Source of the DNA: Stutzerimonas stutzeri
GTDB lineage: Bacteria; Pseudomonadota; Gammaproteobacteria; Pseudomonadales; Pseudomonadaceae
Direction of reading: 5' to 3'
DNA length: 64,000 nt
NCBI GenBank assembly: GCA_002387205.1
Contig: DGLA01000012.1
Span: forward strand, 248,001-312,000
In this document: positions 34,311 through 43,978 of the stretch, piece after piece
How positions within the stretch are numbered: the first letter of the stretch is position 1
Layout: every line of letters starts with the position of its first letter
Notes under the pieces: model-generated
What the model saw: the letters and a program-made list of their open reading frames with translations, nothing else
Told to the model about the DNA's origin: nothing
Database searches by the model: none
Made by a program: the position numbers and the translations under genes

Positions 34311-35194
34311 CACTTCCTACCCCTGGCCAGCGTTTCCGTGACGCGGTCGCCAATGAACATCCCCTGCAAGTGGTCGGTGCCATCAACGCCAATCACGCAT
34401 TGCTTGCGAAACGCGCCGGATTCAAGGCGATCTATCTTTCTGGTGGCGGCGTCGCGGCTGGCTCGCTCGGCTTGCCAGACCTCGGGATCACCGGCCTCGA
34501 TGATGTGTTGACCGATGTGCGCCGCATCACGGATGTCTGCGACCTGCCGCTACTGGTCGACGTCGATACCGGATTCGGCTCGTCTGCATTCAACGTGGCG
34601 CGCACGGTCAAGTCCATGATCAAGTTCGGTGCTGCTGCGATCCATATCGAAGATCAGGTCGGAGCCAAGCGCTGCGGTCATCGCCCGAACAAGGAAATCG
34701 TTTCCCAGCAGGAGATGGTCGATCGGATCAAGGCGGCGGTGGATGCCCGTACCGATGACAGTTTCGTGATCATGGCGCGCACCGATGCACTGGCGGTCGA
34801 AGGGCTCGATGCGGCCCTGGAGCGTGCACAGGCCTGCGTGGAAGCCGGAGCGGACATGGTCTTCCCCGAGGCGATTACCGAACTGTCTATGTACAAGCTG
34901 TTCGCCGAAAAGGTCGGCGCGCCCATCCTGGCGAACATCACCGAGTTTGGTGCTACGCCGCTCTACACCACTGATGAACTCGCCAGCGCTGACGTATCGC
35001 TGGTGCTGTACCCGCTTTCGGCGTTCCGCGCGATGAACAAGGCGGCGGAGAATGTCTATAACGCTATCCGTCGCGACGGCACTCAAAAGAACGTGGTCGA
35101 CACCATGCAGACCCGCATGGAGCTGTACGAACGTATCAACTACCACGCATTCGAGCAGAGCCTCGATGCGCTGTTCGCACAGAAGAAGAGTTGA
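34307..35194 (+). CDS. prpB: methylisocitrate lyase PrpB
   Basis: PrpB splits 2-methylisocitrate into pyruvate and succinate, the last step of the 2-methylcitrate cycle. The 295-residue protein has the isocitrate lyase/PEP mutase barrel with VDVDTGFGSSAFNVARTVK, HIEDQVGAKRCGHRPNKE (the KRCGH catalytic motif with its Cys) and ARTDALAVEGLDAALERA. Its ATG overlaps the stop of the regulator gene and follows a GGTGAGG site. Length is normal. Confidence 0.96.
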   Translation: MTLPTPGQRFRDAVANEHPLQVVGAINANHALLAKRAGFKAIYLSGGGVAAGSLGLPDLGITGLDDVLTDVRRITDVCDLPLLVDVDTGFGSSAFNVARTVKSMIKFGAAAIHIEDQVGAKRCGHRPNKEIVSQQEMVDRIKAAVDARTDDSFVIMARTDALAVEGLDAALERAQACVEAGADMVFPEAITELSMYKLFAEKVGAPILANITEFGATPLYTTDELASADVSLVLYPLSAFRAMNKAAENVYNAIRRDGTQKNVVDTMQTRMELYERINYHAFEQSLDALFAQKKS

Positions 35195-35281
35195 GCCGCG
35201 AGGCAGCAGGTAGCCGGGCTGTTTGCCGGTACTGATGAGCAACTTTGCAGTATCCAGAACAAATCCAATAAGGAGAGAGCA

Positions 35282-36409
35282 ATGGCTGAAGCAAAAGTAT
35301 TAGGCGGTGCCGGTCTGCGTGGCCAGGTTGCCGGGCAGACAGCGCTGTGCACCGTCGGCAAGACCGGGGCCGGCCTGACCTACCGGGGCTACGACGTACG
35401 CGAACTGGCGGAACACGCTGAGTTCGAGGAAGTCGCCTACCTGCTGTTCTATGGCGAACTGCCGACTGCCCAGCAGCTGGCCGACTATAAGGTGCGGCTA
35501 AAAACTCTGCGGGACCTGCCCGCCGCGTTGAAGGAAGTGCTGGAGCGAATCCCAGCCGATGCACACCCCATGGACGTCATGCGTACCGGTGCATCGATGC
35601 TAGGCACGCTGGAGCCTGAGCGCTCGTTCGAGCAGCAGCGCGATGTCGCTGAGCGCCTGATGGCCGCATTTCCGGCGGTCATGTGCTACTGGTACCACTT
35701 CACGCATCAGCAGAAGCGGATCGAATGCACCAGCGAAGAAGACACCCTGGGCGGTCATTTCCTGGCGCTGCTGCATGGCAAGAAGCCAAGCGACCTGCAT
35801 GTCAAGGTCATGAACGTCTCGTTGATTCTTTACGCCGAGCATGAGTTCAACGCCTCGACCTTCACGGCGCGTGTCTGTGCATCGACCCTGTCGGACATGT
35901 ATTCATGCGTCACCGGTGCCATCGGTTCGTTGCGTGGTCCGTTGCACGGTGGCGCCAACGAGGCTGCGATGGACATGATCCAGCAGTGGGATTCGCCGGA
36001 GGCTGCCGTGCAGGGCATTCTCGGCATGCTTGAGCGCAAGGACAAGATCATGGGCTTTGGCCATGCGATCTATAAGGAGTCCGATCCGCGCAACGAGGTC
36101 ATCAAGGTGTGGGCCAGCAAGCTGGCTGACGAGGTGGGCGACACCGTTCTCTATTCGGTCTCCGTCGCCGTTGACGAAACCATGTGGGAACAGAAAAAAC
36201 TCTTTCCCAATGCGGACTTCTACCATGCCTCGGCCTACCACTTCATGGGCATCCCGACCAAGCTGTTCACACCGATCTTTGTATGTTCGCGCGTGACCGG
36301 CTGGGCCTCCCACGTCATCGAGCAGCGCGCCAATAACCGCATCATCCGCCCGAGCGCCGACTATGTCGGACCGGAACAGCGCAAGGTCGTGCCTGTCGCC
36401 GAGCGCTGA
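35282..36409 (+). CDS. prpC: 2-methylcitrate synthase PrpC
   Basis: PrpC condenses propionyl-CoA with oxaloacetate. The 375-residue protein is a citrate synthase homolog that opens GGAGLRGQVAGQTALCTVG, as PrpC proteins do. The catalytic residues lie in RGPLHGGANEAAMDM (His), FGHAIYKESDPRN (His) and a C-terminal Asp region around NADFYHASAYHFMGIP. An AAGGAGAG ribosome site precedes the ATG. An 87-base gap separates it from prpB in the same operon. Confidence 0.95.
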   Translation: MAEAKVLGGAGLRGQVAGQTALCTVGKTGAGLTYRGYDVRELAEHAEFEEVAYLLFYGELPTAQQLADYKVRLKTLRDLPAALKEVLERIPADAHPMDVMRTGASMLGTLEPERSFEQQRDVAERLMAAFPAVMCYWYHFTHQQKRIECTSEEDTLGGHFLALLHGKKPSDLHVKVMNVSLILYAEHEFNASTFTARVCASTLSDMYSCVTGAIGSLRGPLHGGANEAAMDMIQQWDSPEAAVQGILGMLERKDKIMGFGHAIYKESDPRNEVIKVWASKLADEVGDTVLYSVSVAVDETMWEQKKLFPNADFYHASAYHFMGIPTKLFTPIFVCSRVTGWASHVIEQRANNRIIRPSADYVGPEQRKVVPVAER

Positions 36410-36486
36410 TCGATGGGAGGGGAGACCGTGACATTGGTCGCCCCTCTCGCTTTTTTTGTACACCTACTGGATTGAGTCCTTCCGGC

Positions 36487-39087
36487 ATGAACACAGAACA
36501 TCGCAAACCCTTGCCCGGCACCGGGCTGGACTACTTCGACACCCGTGGAGCAGTCGAGGCAATCCAGCCAGGCAGTTACGACAAGTTGCCCTACACCTCA
36601 CGCGTGCTGGCCGAGCAGTTGGTGCGTCGTTGCGATCCGTCGATGCTGACCGACTCGCTGAAGCAGGTCATCGAGCGCAAGCGCGACCTCGACTTCCCCT
36701 GGTACCCGGCGCGCGTGGTCTGCCATGACATCCTTGGCCAGACGGCGCTGGTGGATCTTGCGGGACTGCGCGATGCCATCGCCGAGCAGGGCGGTGATCC
36801 GTCTAAAGTCAACCCGGTCGTGCCGACGCAGCTGATCGTAGACCATTCCCTGGCAGTCGAATTTGCGGGATTCGATCCGGACGCGTTCGAGAAGAACCGA
36901 GCCGTTGAAGAGCGCCGCAACGAGGATCGTTTTCACTTCATCGAGTGGACCAAGACGGCCTTCAAGAACGTCGATGTGATTCCCGCCGGCAACGGGATCA
37001 TGCACCAGATCAACCTCGAGAAGATGTCGCCGGTCATTCAGGCGCGAGATGGCGTCGCCTTCCCTGATACCTGCGTCGGTACTGACAGCCACACGCCGCA
37101 TGTGGATGCGCTCGGTGTTATCGCCGTCGGCGTCGGGGGGCTCGAGGCTGAAACCGTGATGCTTGGCCGTGCCTCGATGATGCGGCTGCCCGACATCGTC
37201 GGCGTGAAGTTGACCGGTAAGCGTCAGCCCGGGATAACGGCGACCGATATTGTGCTGGCCTTGACCGAATTCCTGCGCAAGGAGCGCGTGGTCGGCGCCT
37301 ATGTTGAATTCTTCGGCGATGGGGCCGCCAGCCTGACCATCGGTGACCGCGCCACCATCTCCAACATGTGCCCGGAGTATGGCGCGACCGCCTCGATGTT
37401 CTACATAGACCAGCAGACCATCGATTACCTGAAGTTGACCGGACGTGAACCGGAGCAGGTGACTCTGGTGGAGCATTACGCCAGGACCACAGGTCTCTGG
37501 GCCGATGCGCTGGTGGACGCGCAGTACGAGCGCGTGCTCGAGTTCGACTTGTCGAGCGTAGTGCGCACCATGGCTGGCCCGTCCAATCCGCATCGTCGTC
37601 TGCCGACCTCGGCGCTTCACGAGCGCGGCATCGCGGTTGACCTAGACAAGGCGCAAGCCGAAGAGCGCGATGGCCTGATGCCGGATGGCGCGGTGATCAT
37701 TGCCGCCATCACGAGCTGCACCAACACCTCGAACCCGCGCAACGTGGTGGCCGCCGGTCTGCTGGCGAAGAAGGCCAACGAGTTGGGCCTGATTCGCAAG
37801 CCGTGGGTTAAGACCTCCTTCGCGCCGGGCTCGAAGGTGGCCAAGCTGTATCTGCAGGATGCCGGCCTGCTGACCGAGCTGGAAAAGCTTGGCTTTGGCA
37901 TCGTCGCGTACGCCTGTACCACCTGTAACGGCATGTCCGGCGCGCTGGACCCACAGATACAGCAGGAGATCATCGACCGCGACCTCTACGCGACCGCTGT
38001 CCTGTCCGGCAATCGCAACTTCGACGGGCGCATCCATCCCTACGCGAAACAGGCATTTCTCGCTTCGCCGCCGCTGGTGGTCGCCTACGCCATCGCCGGG
38101 ACCGTGCGATTCGACATAGAACAGGATGTTCTGGGGCACGATCAGTTGGGCAACCCCGTCACGCTCAAGGACCTCTGGCCGAGCGACGAGGAGATCGACC
38201 GCATCGTCGCCGAGTCGGTGAAGCCAGAGCAGTTCAAGCAGATCTACATCCCGATGTTCGACCTAGGCTCGGTGGAAGAGGCGGAAAGCCCGCTTTATGA
38301 CTGGCGGCCCATGTCGACGTACATTCGCCGACCACCCTATTGGGAAGGTGCGCTGGCCGGCGAGCGGTCGCTCAGGGGAATGCGCCCGCTGGCGGTGCTG
38401 CCGGACAACATCACCACTGACCACCTGTCGCCGTCAAACGCTATCATGCTGGACAGCGCCGCGGGCGAGTACCTGGCCAAGATGGGTCTGCCGGAAGAGG
38501 ACTTCAACTCCTACGCCACGCACCGCGGCGACCATCTGACCGCTCAGCGCGCAACCTTTGCCAACCCCCAGCTGGTCAACGAGATGGCTGTGGTCGACGG
38601 ACAGGTGAAGAGGGGTTCGCTGACCCGCGTCGAGCCGGAAGGCAAGGTGATGCGCATGTGGGAGGCTATCGAGACCTACATGAACCGCAAGCAACCGCTG
38701 ATCATCATTGCCGGTGCCGACTACGGCCAGGGTTCCTCCCGCGACTGGGCGGCCAAGGGCGTTCGGCTGGCCGGCGTCGAGGCGATCGCCGCTGAAGGCT
38801 TCGAGCGGATCCACCGGACTAACTTGGTGGGCATGGGTGTACTGCCGTTGGAATTCATGCCAGGCACCACGCGCCTGACGCTGGGTATTGATGGCAGTGA
38901 AACCTTTGACGTGCTTGGCGAGCGGACGCCGCGAGCCACCCTGACGCTGGTGATCACGCGAAAGAACGGTGAGCGGCTCGAAGTGCCGGTTACCTGCCGT
39001 CTGGATACAGCCGAGGAGGTTTCGATCTACGACGCCGGTGGCGTGCTGCAGCGTTTCGCGAAGGATTTCCTCAACCAGGCATCCTGA
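36487..39087 (+). CDS. acnD: 2-methylcitrate dehydratase AcnD, Fe/S-dependent
   Basis: AcnD dehydrates 2-methylcitrate with an aconitase-type [4Fe-4S] cluster, giving an isomer of methylaconitate that needs PrpF. The 866-residue protein has the aconitase blocks: TDSHTPHVDALGV, the cluster Cys in ITSCTNTSNPRNV, the pair in ACTTCNGMSG, and the C-terminal swivel domain with GADYGQGSSRDWAAKG. The start at ATG 36487 has no clear ribosome site. It sits between prpC and prpF in the usual order of the AcnD-type operon. Confidence 0.95.
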   Translation: MNTEHRKPLPGTGLDYFDTRGAVEAIQPGSYDKLPYTSRVLAEQLVRRCDPSMLTDSLKQVIERKRDLDFPWYPARVVCHDILGQTALVDLAGLRDAIAEQGGDPSKVNPVVPTQLIVDHSLAVEFAGFDPDAFEKNRAVEERRNEDRFHFIEWTKTAFKNVDVIPAGNGIMHQINLEKMSPVIQARDGVAFPDTCVGTDSHTPHVDALGVIAVGVGGLEAETVMLGRASMMRLPDIVGVKLTGKRQPGITATDIVLALTEFLRKERVVGAYVEFFGDGAASLTIGDRATISNMCPEYGATASMFYIDQQTIDYLKLTGREPEQVTLVEHYARTTGLWADALVDAQYERVLEFDLSSVVRTMAGPSNPHRRLPTSALHERGIAVDLDKAQAEERDGLMPDGAVIIAAITSCTNTSNPRNVVAAGLLAKKANELGLIRKPWVKTSFAPGSKVAKLYLQDAGLLTELEKLGFGIVAYACTTCNGMSGALDPQIQQEIIDRDLYATAVLSGNRNFDGRIHPYAKQAFLASPPLVVAYAIAGTVRFDIEQDVLGHDQLGNPVTLKDLWPSDEEIDRIVAESVKPEQFKQIYIPMFDLGSVEEAESPLYDWRPMSTYIRRPPYWEGALAGERSLRGMRPLAVLPDNITTDHLSPSNAIMLDSAAGEYLAKMGLPEEDFNSYATHRGDHLTAQRATFANPQLVNEMAVVDGQVKRGSLTRVEPEGKVMRMWEAIETYMNRKQPLIIIAGADYGQGSSRDWAAKGVRLAGVEAIAAEGFERIHRTNLVGMGVLPLEFMPGTTRLTLGIDGSETFDVLGERTPRATLTLVITRKNGERLEVPVTCRLDTAEEVSIYDAGGVLQRFAKDFLNQAS

Positions 39088-39189
39088 GGGCATGGCCAGC
39101 GGCCTCTGGCATCGCTGAAGGGCTGTTGGCCATACGGATGATTTCGCGGCGGCCTGCTGGTCGCGGCATTCGACAAGGTAAGGTTCACC

Positions 39190-40377
39190 ATGGCTTATCC
39201 ACCGCAATTGAAAATTCCCGCCACCTACATGCGTGGCGGCACCAGCAAGGGTGTGTTCTTTCGCCTGCAGGACCTTCCGCCTGAAGCCCAGGTCCCTGGC
39301 GAGGCACGGGACCGGCTGTTCCTGCGGGTGATCGGCAGTCCCGATCCTTATGGCAAGCACACCGATGGCATGGGTGGCGCGACGTCCAGTACCAGCAAAT
39401 GCGTGATCCTGTCCCGAAGCGATCGTCCGGACCATGACGTCGAGTACCTCTATGGCCAGGTTTCGATCGACAGTGCCTTTGTCGACTGGAGCGGCAATTG
39501 CGGAAATCTTTCGACGGCAGCCGGGGCGTTTGCGCTGCATGCTGGGCTGGTCGATCCCCATCGGATTCCCGAAGATGGCGTCTGCAGTGTCCGTATATGG
39601 CAAGCCAACATAGGGAAGACGATCATCGCCCACGTGCCGGTTACCGGCGGCCAGGTACAGGAAACCGGGGACTTCGAACTGGACGGCGTCACCTTTCCCG
39701 CTGCGGAAATCGTTCTGGAATTCCTTGACCCGGCAGACGAAGGCGAGGGCGGCAGCGCCATGTTTCCCACAGGTAATCTGGTGGACGAACTGGACGTGCC
39801 GGGTGTCGGCGCCCTCAAGGCGACCCTGATCAATGCCGGTATTCCGACAGTGTTCGTAAATGCACAGGACATAGGCTTCACCGGTACGGAGCTGCAGGAC
39901 GCCATCAACGGTGACCTGAAAACGTTGGCGATGTTCGAGGTTATCCGCGCCCAGGGTGCATTGCGCATGGGATTGATCAAGGAGATCGGGGAGGCCGCCA
40001 GACGCCAGCATACCCCTAAGGTGGCGTTTGTTGCCGGGCCTGCCGACTACACCTCGTCCAGCGGCAAGGATATTGGTGCCGCCGAGGTTGATCTGCTGGT
40101 GCGGGCCCTGTCGATGGGGAAACTGCACCACGCCATGATGGGCACAGCCGCCGTTGCCATCGGCACTGCGGCCTCCATATCTGGAACGCTGGTCAACCTT
40201 GCTGCCGGCGGAGGAAATCGCTCTGAGGTGGTATTCGGTCACCCGTCAGGAACCCTTCGCGTTGGAGCCGAAGCCCGCCAGCTCAACGGAGAATGGACAG
40301 TGCTCAAGGCAAGCATGAGCCGCAGCGCGCGGATCCTGATGGAAGGCTGGGTTCGGGTGCCGCACGATGACGTTTGA
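39190..40377 (+). CDS. prpF: 2-methylaconitate cis-trans isomerase PrpF
   Basis: PrpF isomerises the AcnD product so that aconitase can hydrate it to 2-methylisocitrate. The 395-residue protein shows the family's MRGGTSKGVFFR motif near the N-terminus, SSTSKCVILS, DWSGNCGNLSTAAGAFAL with the conserved Cys, and AMMGTAAVAIGTAA near the end. It belongs to the diaminopimelate epimerase-like fold. It is the last gene of the operon; a strong terminator follows. Confidence 0.95.
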   Translation: MAYPPQLKIPATYMRGGTSKGVFFRLQDLPPEAQVPGEARDRLFLRVIGSPDPYGKHTDGMGGATSSTSKCVILSRSDRPDHDVEYLYGQVSIDSAFVDWSGNCGNLSTAAGAFALHAGLVDPHRIPEDGVCSVRIWQANIGKTIIAHVPVTGGQVQETGDFELDGVTFPAAEIVLEFLDPADEGEGGSAMFPTGNLVDELDVPGVGALKATLINAGIPTVFVNAQDIGFTGTELQDAINGDLKTLAMFEVIRAQGALRMGLIKEIGEAARRQHTPKVAFVAGPADYTSSSGKDIGAAEVDLLVRALSMGKLHHAMMGTAAVAIGTAASISGTLVNLAAGGGNRSEVVFGHPSGTLRVGAEARQLNGEWTVLKASMSRSARILMEGWVRVPHDDV

Positions 40378-40434
40378 TCACCAACGTGCGATCGACGCGG
40401 TTCCTGCAAACCAGGACATCTAGACGCCTCATGC

Positions 40435-40463
40435 AAAAAAGTCCGCACTATGCGGACTTTTTG
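40435..40463. terminator. bidirectional terminator between prpF and ppsR
   Basis: AAAAAA-GTCCGCA-CTA-TGCGGAC-TTTTT: a perfect seven-pair stem with A and T runs on either side. It can end prpF on the plus strand and ppsR on the minus strand. Confidence 0.92.
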
Positions 40464-40482
40464 TTGTCTAGCGAAACGGCAC

Positions 40483-41301
40483 TTATTTGAGTCGGCGTTC
40501 GACGCCCTTTTCAACGAGGATCTTCGCGGAGATCTCCTCAACCGAAAAGTGCGTGGAGTTGATGTAGTTGATGTTTTCGCGGCGGAACAGGTTCTCCACC
40601 TCGCGAACCTCGAACTCGCACTGGGCGTAGCTGGCGTAGCGGCTGTTTGGTTTGCGCTCGTTGCGAATGGCCGTCAGGCGATCGGGGTCGATGGTCAGAC
40701 CGAACAGTTTGTCTCGGTGGGTCTTGAGGGCCGGGGGAAGTTGCAGGCGTTCCATGTCGTCTTCGGTCAGCGGATAGTTGGCTGCCCGGATCCCGTACTG
40801 CATCGCCATGTACAGACAGGTGGGCGTTTTGCCGCACCTGGAGACGCCGACCAAAATAAGATCTGCCTTGTCGTAGTAGTGCGTGCGGGCGCCATCATCA
40901 TTATCAAGAGCGAAATTGACCGCGTCGATTCGCTCCATGTAGTTGGCGTTGTGGCTGATCGAATGGGATTTGCCGACGGAGTAAGAGGAGCGTGACATCA
41001 GTTCATGTTCCAGCGGAGCAAGGAAAGACGAAAAGATGTCGATCATGAAGCCATTTGATTCAGCCAGGATGTCACGAATTTCCTGGTTCACCAGTGTGTC
41101 GAAGATGATCGGGCGCGCACCGTCGTTTTCCGCGGCTTTATTTATTTGCTGTACCATTGCCCGCGCTTTTTCGGCCGTGTCTATATATGGTCGGGTGAGC
41201 TTGGTAAAGCTGATGGTTTCGAACTGTGCCAGTAGGCTCTGGCCGAGCGTTTCGGCCGTGATTCCGGTGCCGTCGGATATGAAGAATGCAGTTCGTTTCA
41301 T
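40483..41301 (-). CDS. ppsR: PEP synthase regulatory protein PpsR (kinase/pyrophosphorylase, DUF299)
   Basis: PpsR switches PEP synthase off by ADP-dependent phosphorylation of a Thr and on again by phosphate-dependent removal. The 272-residue protein opens FFISDGTGITAETLG, and has the P-loop GVSRCGKT at residues 152-159, the landmarks of the DUF299 family. It is divergent from its target ppsA, with 156 bases between the starts, so the two can share a control region. Confidence 0.94.
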   Translation of the reverse strand: MKRTAFFISDGTGITAETLGQSLLAQFETISFTKLTRPYIDTAEKARAMVQQINKAAENDGARPIIFDTLVNQEIRDILAESNGFMIDIFSSFLAPLEHELMSRSSYSVGKSHSISHNANYMERIDAVNFALDNDDGARTHYYDKADLILVGVSRCGKTPTCLYMAMQYGIRAANYPLTEDDMERLQLPPALKTHRDKLFGLTIDPDRLTAIRNERKPNSRYASYAQCEFEVREVENLFRRENINYINSTHFSVEEISAKILVEKGVERRLK

Positions 41302-41457
41302 TGCATCTGGGACCTTAAGTCAAGAACGGTTCTCAGCTATAGTAGGCCCCTACGCCGAGCCTCGGTTCGCGGGCATTGTTACTTATTTTGCAGGGCCAGA
41401 CCACCGTGTCGCGGATGGGCACGGATCGAGTTTCCAACAAAACGTGGAGAGATCACC

Positions 41458-43830
41458 TTGGTAGAGTACGTAGTTTCCCTCGATCAGCTCGGCAATCATG
41501 ATGTTGAGCGAGTAGGGGGCAAGAACGCCTCCCTGGGCGAGATGATCAGCAACCTCGCAGGCGCGGGTGTTTCAGTGCCAGGTGGTTTCGCCACTACGGC
41601 CCAGGCCTATCGGGACTTCATGGAGCTTAGTGGTCTTAACGAGCAGATCCATGCACTTCTAGACGCCCTGGACGTGGACGACGTCAACGCCCTAGCCAAG
41701 GCTGGTGCGCAGATTCGCGGCTGGGTCATGGAAGCCGAATTCCCCCCCAAGCTGGATGCTGACATCCGTGCCGCGTTCGCCCAGATGGCCGCCGGAAACG
41801 AGAATATGGCGGTTGCCGTGCGCTCGTCTGCAACAGCTGAAGACTTGCCGGATGCTTCCTTTGCTGGCCAGCAGGAAACTTTCCTGAACATTCGCGGTGT
41901 CGACAACGTGATCCGTGCCGCCAAGGAAGTGTTCGCCTCGCTTTTCAACGACCGTGCGATCGCCTATCGCGTCCATCAGGGTTTCGATCACAAGCTGGTT
42001 GCTCTTTCTGCAGGCGTGCAGCGCATGGTGCGTTCCGAGACCGGTACGGCTGGCGTAATGTTCACCCTGGACACAGAGTCGGGCTTCCGTGATGTCGTCT
42101 TCATTACCGGCGCCTACGGCCTCGGTGAAACAGTCGTGCAGGGCGCGGTCAATCCTGACGAATTCTACGTACACAAGCACACACTGGAAGCCGGACGTCC
42201 CGCCATCCTGCGCCGTAATCTCGGCAGCAAGGCGATCAAGATGGTTTACGGCGAAGAAGCCAGCGCGGGTAAATCCGTCAAGACCGTCGAAGTTGAACAG
42301 TCCGAGCGCATGCGTTTCTGCCTGACCGATGAAGAGGTCGCCAATCTCGCCAGGCAGGCGATGACCATCGAGAAGCATTACGGCCGACCGATGGATATCG
42401 AGTGGGCCAAAGATGGCGATGACAACCAGCTGTACATTGTCCAGGCGCGTCCAGAAACCGTGAAGAGCCGTACCAGCGGCAACGTGATGGAGCGTTACCT
42501 GCTGAAAGAGAAGGGCAAGGTCCTGGTCGAGGGGCGCGCCATCGGCCAGCGCATTGGTGCCGGTCCGGTGAAGATCATTCACGACGTATCCGAGATGGAC
42601 AAGGTTCAGCCGGGTGACGTACTGGTTTCCGACATGACCGACCCGGATTGGGAGCCGGTGATGAAGCGCGCCAGTGCCATCGTCACCAATCGTGGCGGTC
42701 GTACCTGCCATGCCGCCATCATCGCGCGCGAGCTGGGGATCCCGGCAGTTGTTGGCTGTGGCAATGCAACCGAACTGCTGCAGGACGGGCAGCGCGTAAC
42801 GGTCACCTGCGCAGAGGGCGACACCGGTCTGATCTTCGAAGGCGAACTGGGCTTCGATATTCGCCAGAACTCCATCGATGCGATGCCTGAGCTGCCGTTC
42901 AAGATCATGATGAACGTCGGTAACCCGGACCGCGCTTTCGACTTCGCTCAGCTGCCAAATGAAGGTGTTGGTCTGGCGCGCCTGGAGTTCATCATCAATC
43001 GCATGATCGGCGTTCATCCGAAAGCGCTGCTCAACTTCGATAGCTTGCCAGCCGACATAAAAGGCAGTGTCGAGAAGCGTATCGCTGGTTACGGTGACCC
43101 CGTCGACTTCTACGTAGAAAAGCTGGTCGAGGGCGTGAGCACCCTAGCCGCCGCCTTCTGGCCTAAAAAGGTCATCGTGCGCCTGTCGGACTTCAAGTCC
43201 AACGAATATGCCAACCTGATCGGTGGCAAGCTCTATGAGCCCGAAGAAGAAAACCCGATGCTTGGCTTCCGCGGCGCTTCGCGTTACATCAGCGAATCTT
43301 TCCGCGACTGCTTCGAGCTCGAGTGCCGTGCGATGCGCAAGGTGCGGGATGTAATGGGGCTGACCAACGTTGAGCTGATGGTGCCGTTCGTGCGGACCCT
43401 TGGCGAAGCGTCGCAGGTCATCGATATCCTCGGACAGTTCGGTCTCAAGCGTGGTGAGAATGGCCTGCGAATCATCATGATGTGCGAACTGCCGTCCAAC
43501 GCGCTGCTGGCTGATGAGTTCCTCGAGTTTTTCGACGGCTTCTCCATCGGCTCCAACGACATGACCCAGCTGACGCTGGGCCTGGATCGTGACTCCGGTA
43601 TCATTGCGCACCTTTTCGATGAGCGTAACCCGGCGGTAAAGAAGCTTTTGGCGAATGCAATCGAGGCCTGCAACAAGGCGGGCAAGTACATCGGTATTTG
43701 CGGTCAGGGCCCTTCCGATCATCCAGATCTGGCCAAGTGGCTTATGGAACAGGGAATCGAAAGCGTATCGCTGAACCCTGACTCGGTGCTCGACACCTGG
43801 TTCTTCCTGGCAGACGCTGAGATCAAATGA
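41458..43830 (+). CDS. ppsA: phosphoenolpyruvate synthase PpsA
   Basis: PpsA makes phosphoenolpyruvate from pyruvate and ATP for gluconeogenesis. The 790-residue protein has the N-terminal ATP-grasp-like domain (GGKNASLGEM, AVRSSATAEDLPDASFAGQQET), the swivel domain with the phosphorylated His in GGRTCHAAIIARELG, and the C-terminal barrel with the catalytic Cys in GICGQGPSDHP. It starts with TTG at 41458; a GGAGAG site sits at the right distance, and the next codons match the usual MVEYVVSLD beginning. PrpB yields pyruvate, so it is a natural partner of the prp operon next door. Confidence 0.96.
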   Translation: MVEYVVSLDQLGNHDVERVGGKNASLGEMISNLAGAGVSVPGGFATTAQAYRDFMELSGLNEQIHALLDALDVDDVNALAKAGAQIRGWVMEAEFPPKLDADIRAAFAQMAAGNENMAVAVRSSATAEDLPDASFAGQQETFLNIRGVDNVIRAAKEVFASLFNDRAIAYRVHQGFDHKLVALSAGVQRMVRSETGTAGVMFTLDTESGFRDVVFITGAYGLGETVVQGAVNPDEFYVHKHTLEAGRPAILRRNLGSKAIKMVYGEEASAGKSVKTVEVEQSERMRFCLTDEEVANLARQAMTIEKHYGRPMDIEWAKDGDDNQLYIVQARPETVKSRTSGNVMERYLLKEKGKVLVEGRAIGQRIGAGPVKIIHDVSEMDKVQPGDVLVSDMTDPDWEPVMKRASAIVTNRGGRTCHAAIIARELGIPAVVGCGNATELLQDGQRVTVTCAEGDTGLIFEGELGFDIRQNSIDAMPELPFKIMMNVGNPDRAFDFAQLPNEGVGLARLEFIINRMIGVHPKALLNFDSLPADIKGSVEKRIAGYGDPVDFYVEKLVEGVSTLAAAFWPKKVIVRLSDFKSNEYANLIGGKLYEPEEENPMLGFRGASRYISESFRDCFELECRAMRKVRDVMGLTNVELMVPFVRTLGEASQVIDILGQFGLKRGENGLRIIMMCELPSNALLADEFLEFFDGFSIGSNDMTQLTLGLDRDSGIIAHLFDERNPAVKKLLANAIEACNKAGKYIGICGQGPSDHPDLAKWLMEQGIESVSLNPDSVLDTWFFLADAEIK

Positions 43831-43847
43831 GCTAGCAGATAATCAAG

Positions 43848-43870
43848 AAGGGCGGTTTTCCGCCCTTTTT
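43848..43870 (+). terminator. rho-independent terminator after ppsA
   Basis: AAGGGCGG-TTTT-CCGCCCTT followed by TTT: an eight-pair perfect stem with a T tail, 17 bases after the ppsA stop. Confidence 0.93.
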
Positions 43871-43978
43871 GCTGTGAGGCGAGCCATGGCCTGGCACCTT
43901 GCTCGCTAGCGGGGTCTCAGGGATCGCTCGGCAGGCTTGTGTCGCGATTGGACCATCATTTTCGGCAAGGAGATTCTC

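Noticed and set aside
38434..40242. A 602-codon minus-strand frame across acnD and prpF
   Set aside because: Long but antisense to two clear enzymes; its Gln/His/Arg-rich composition is typical of a shadow frame in GC-rich coding DNA.
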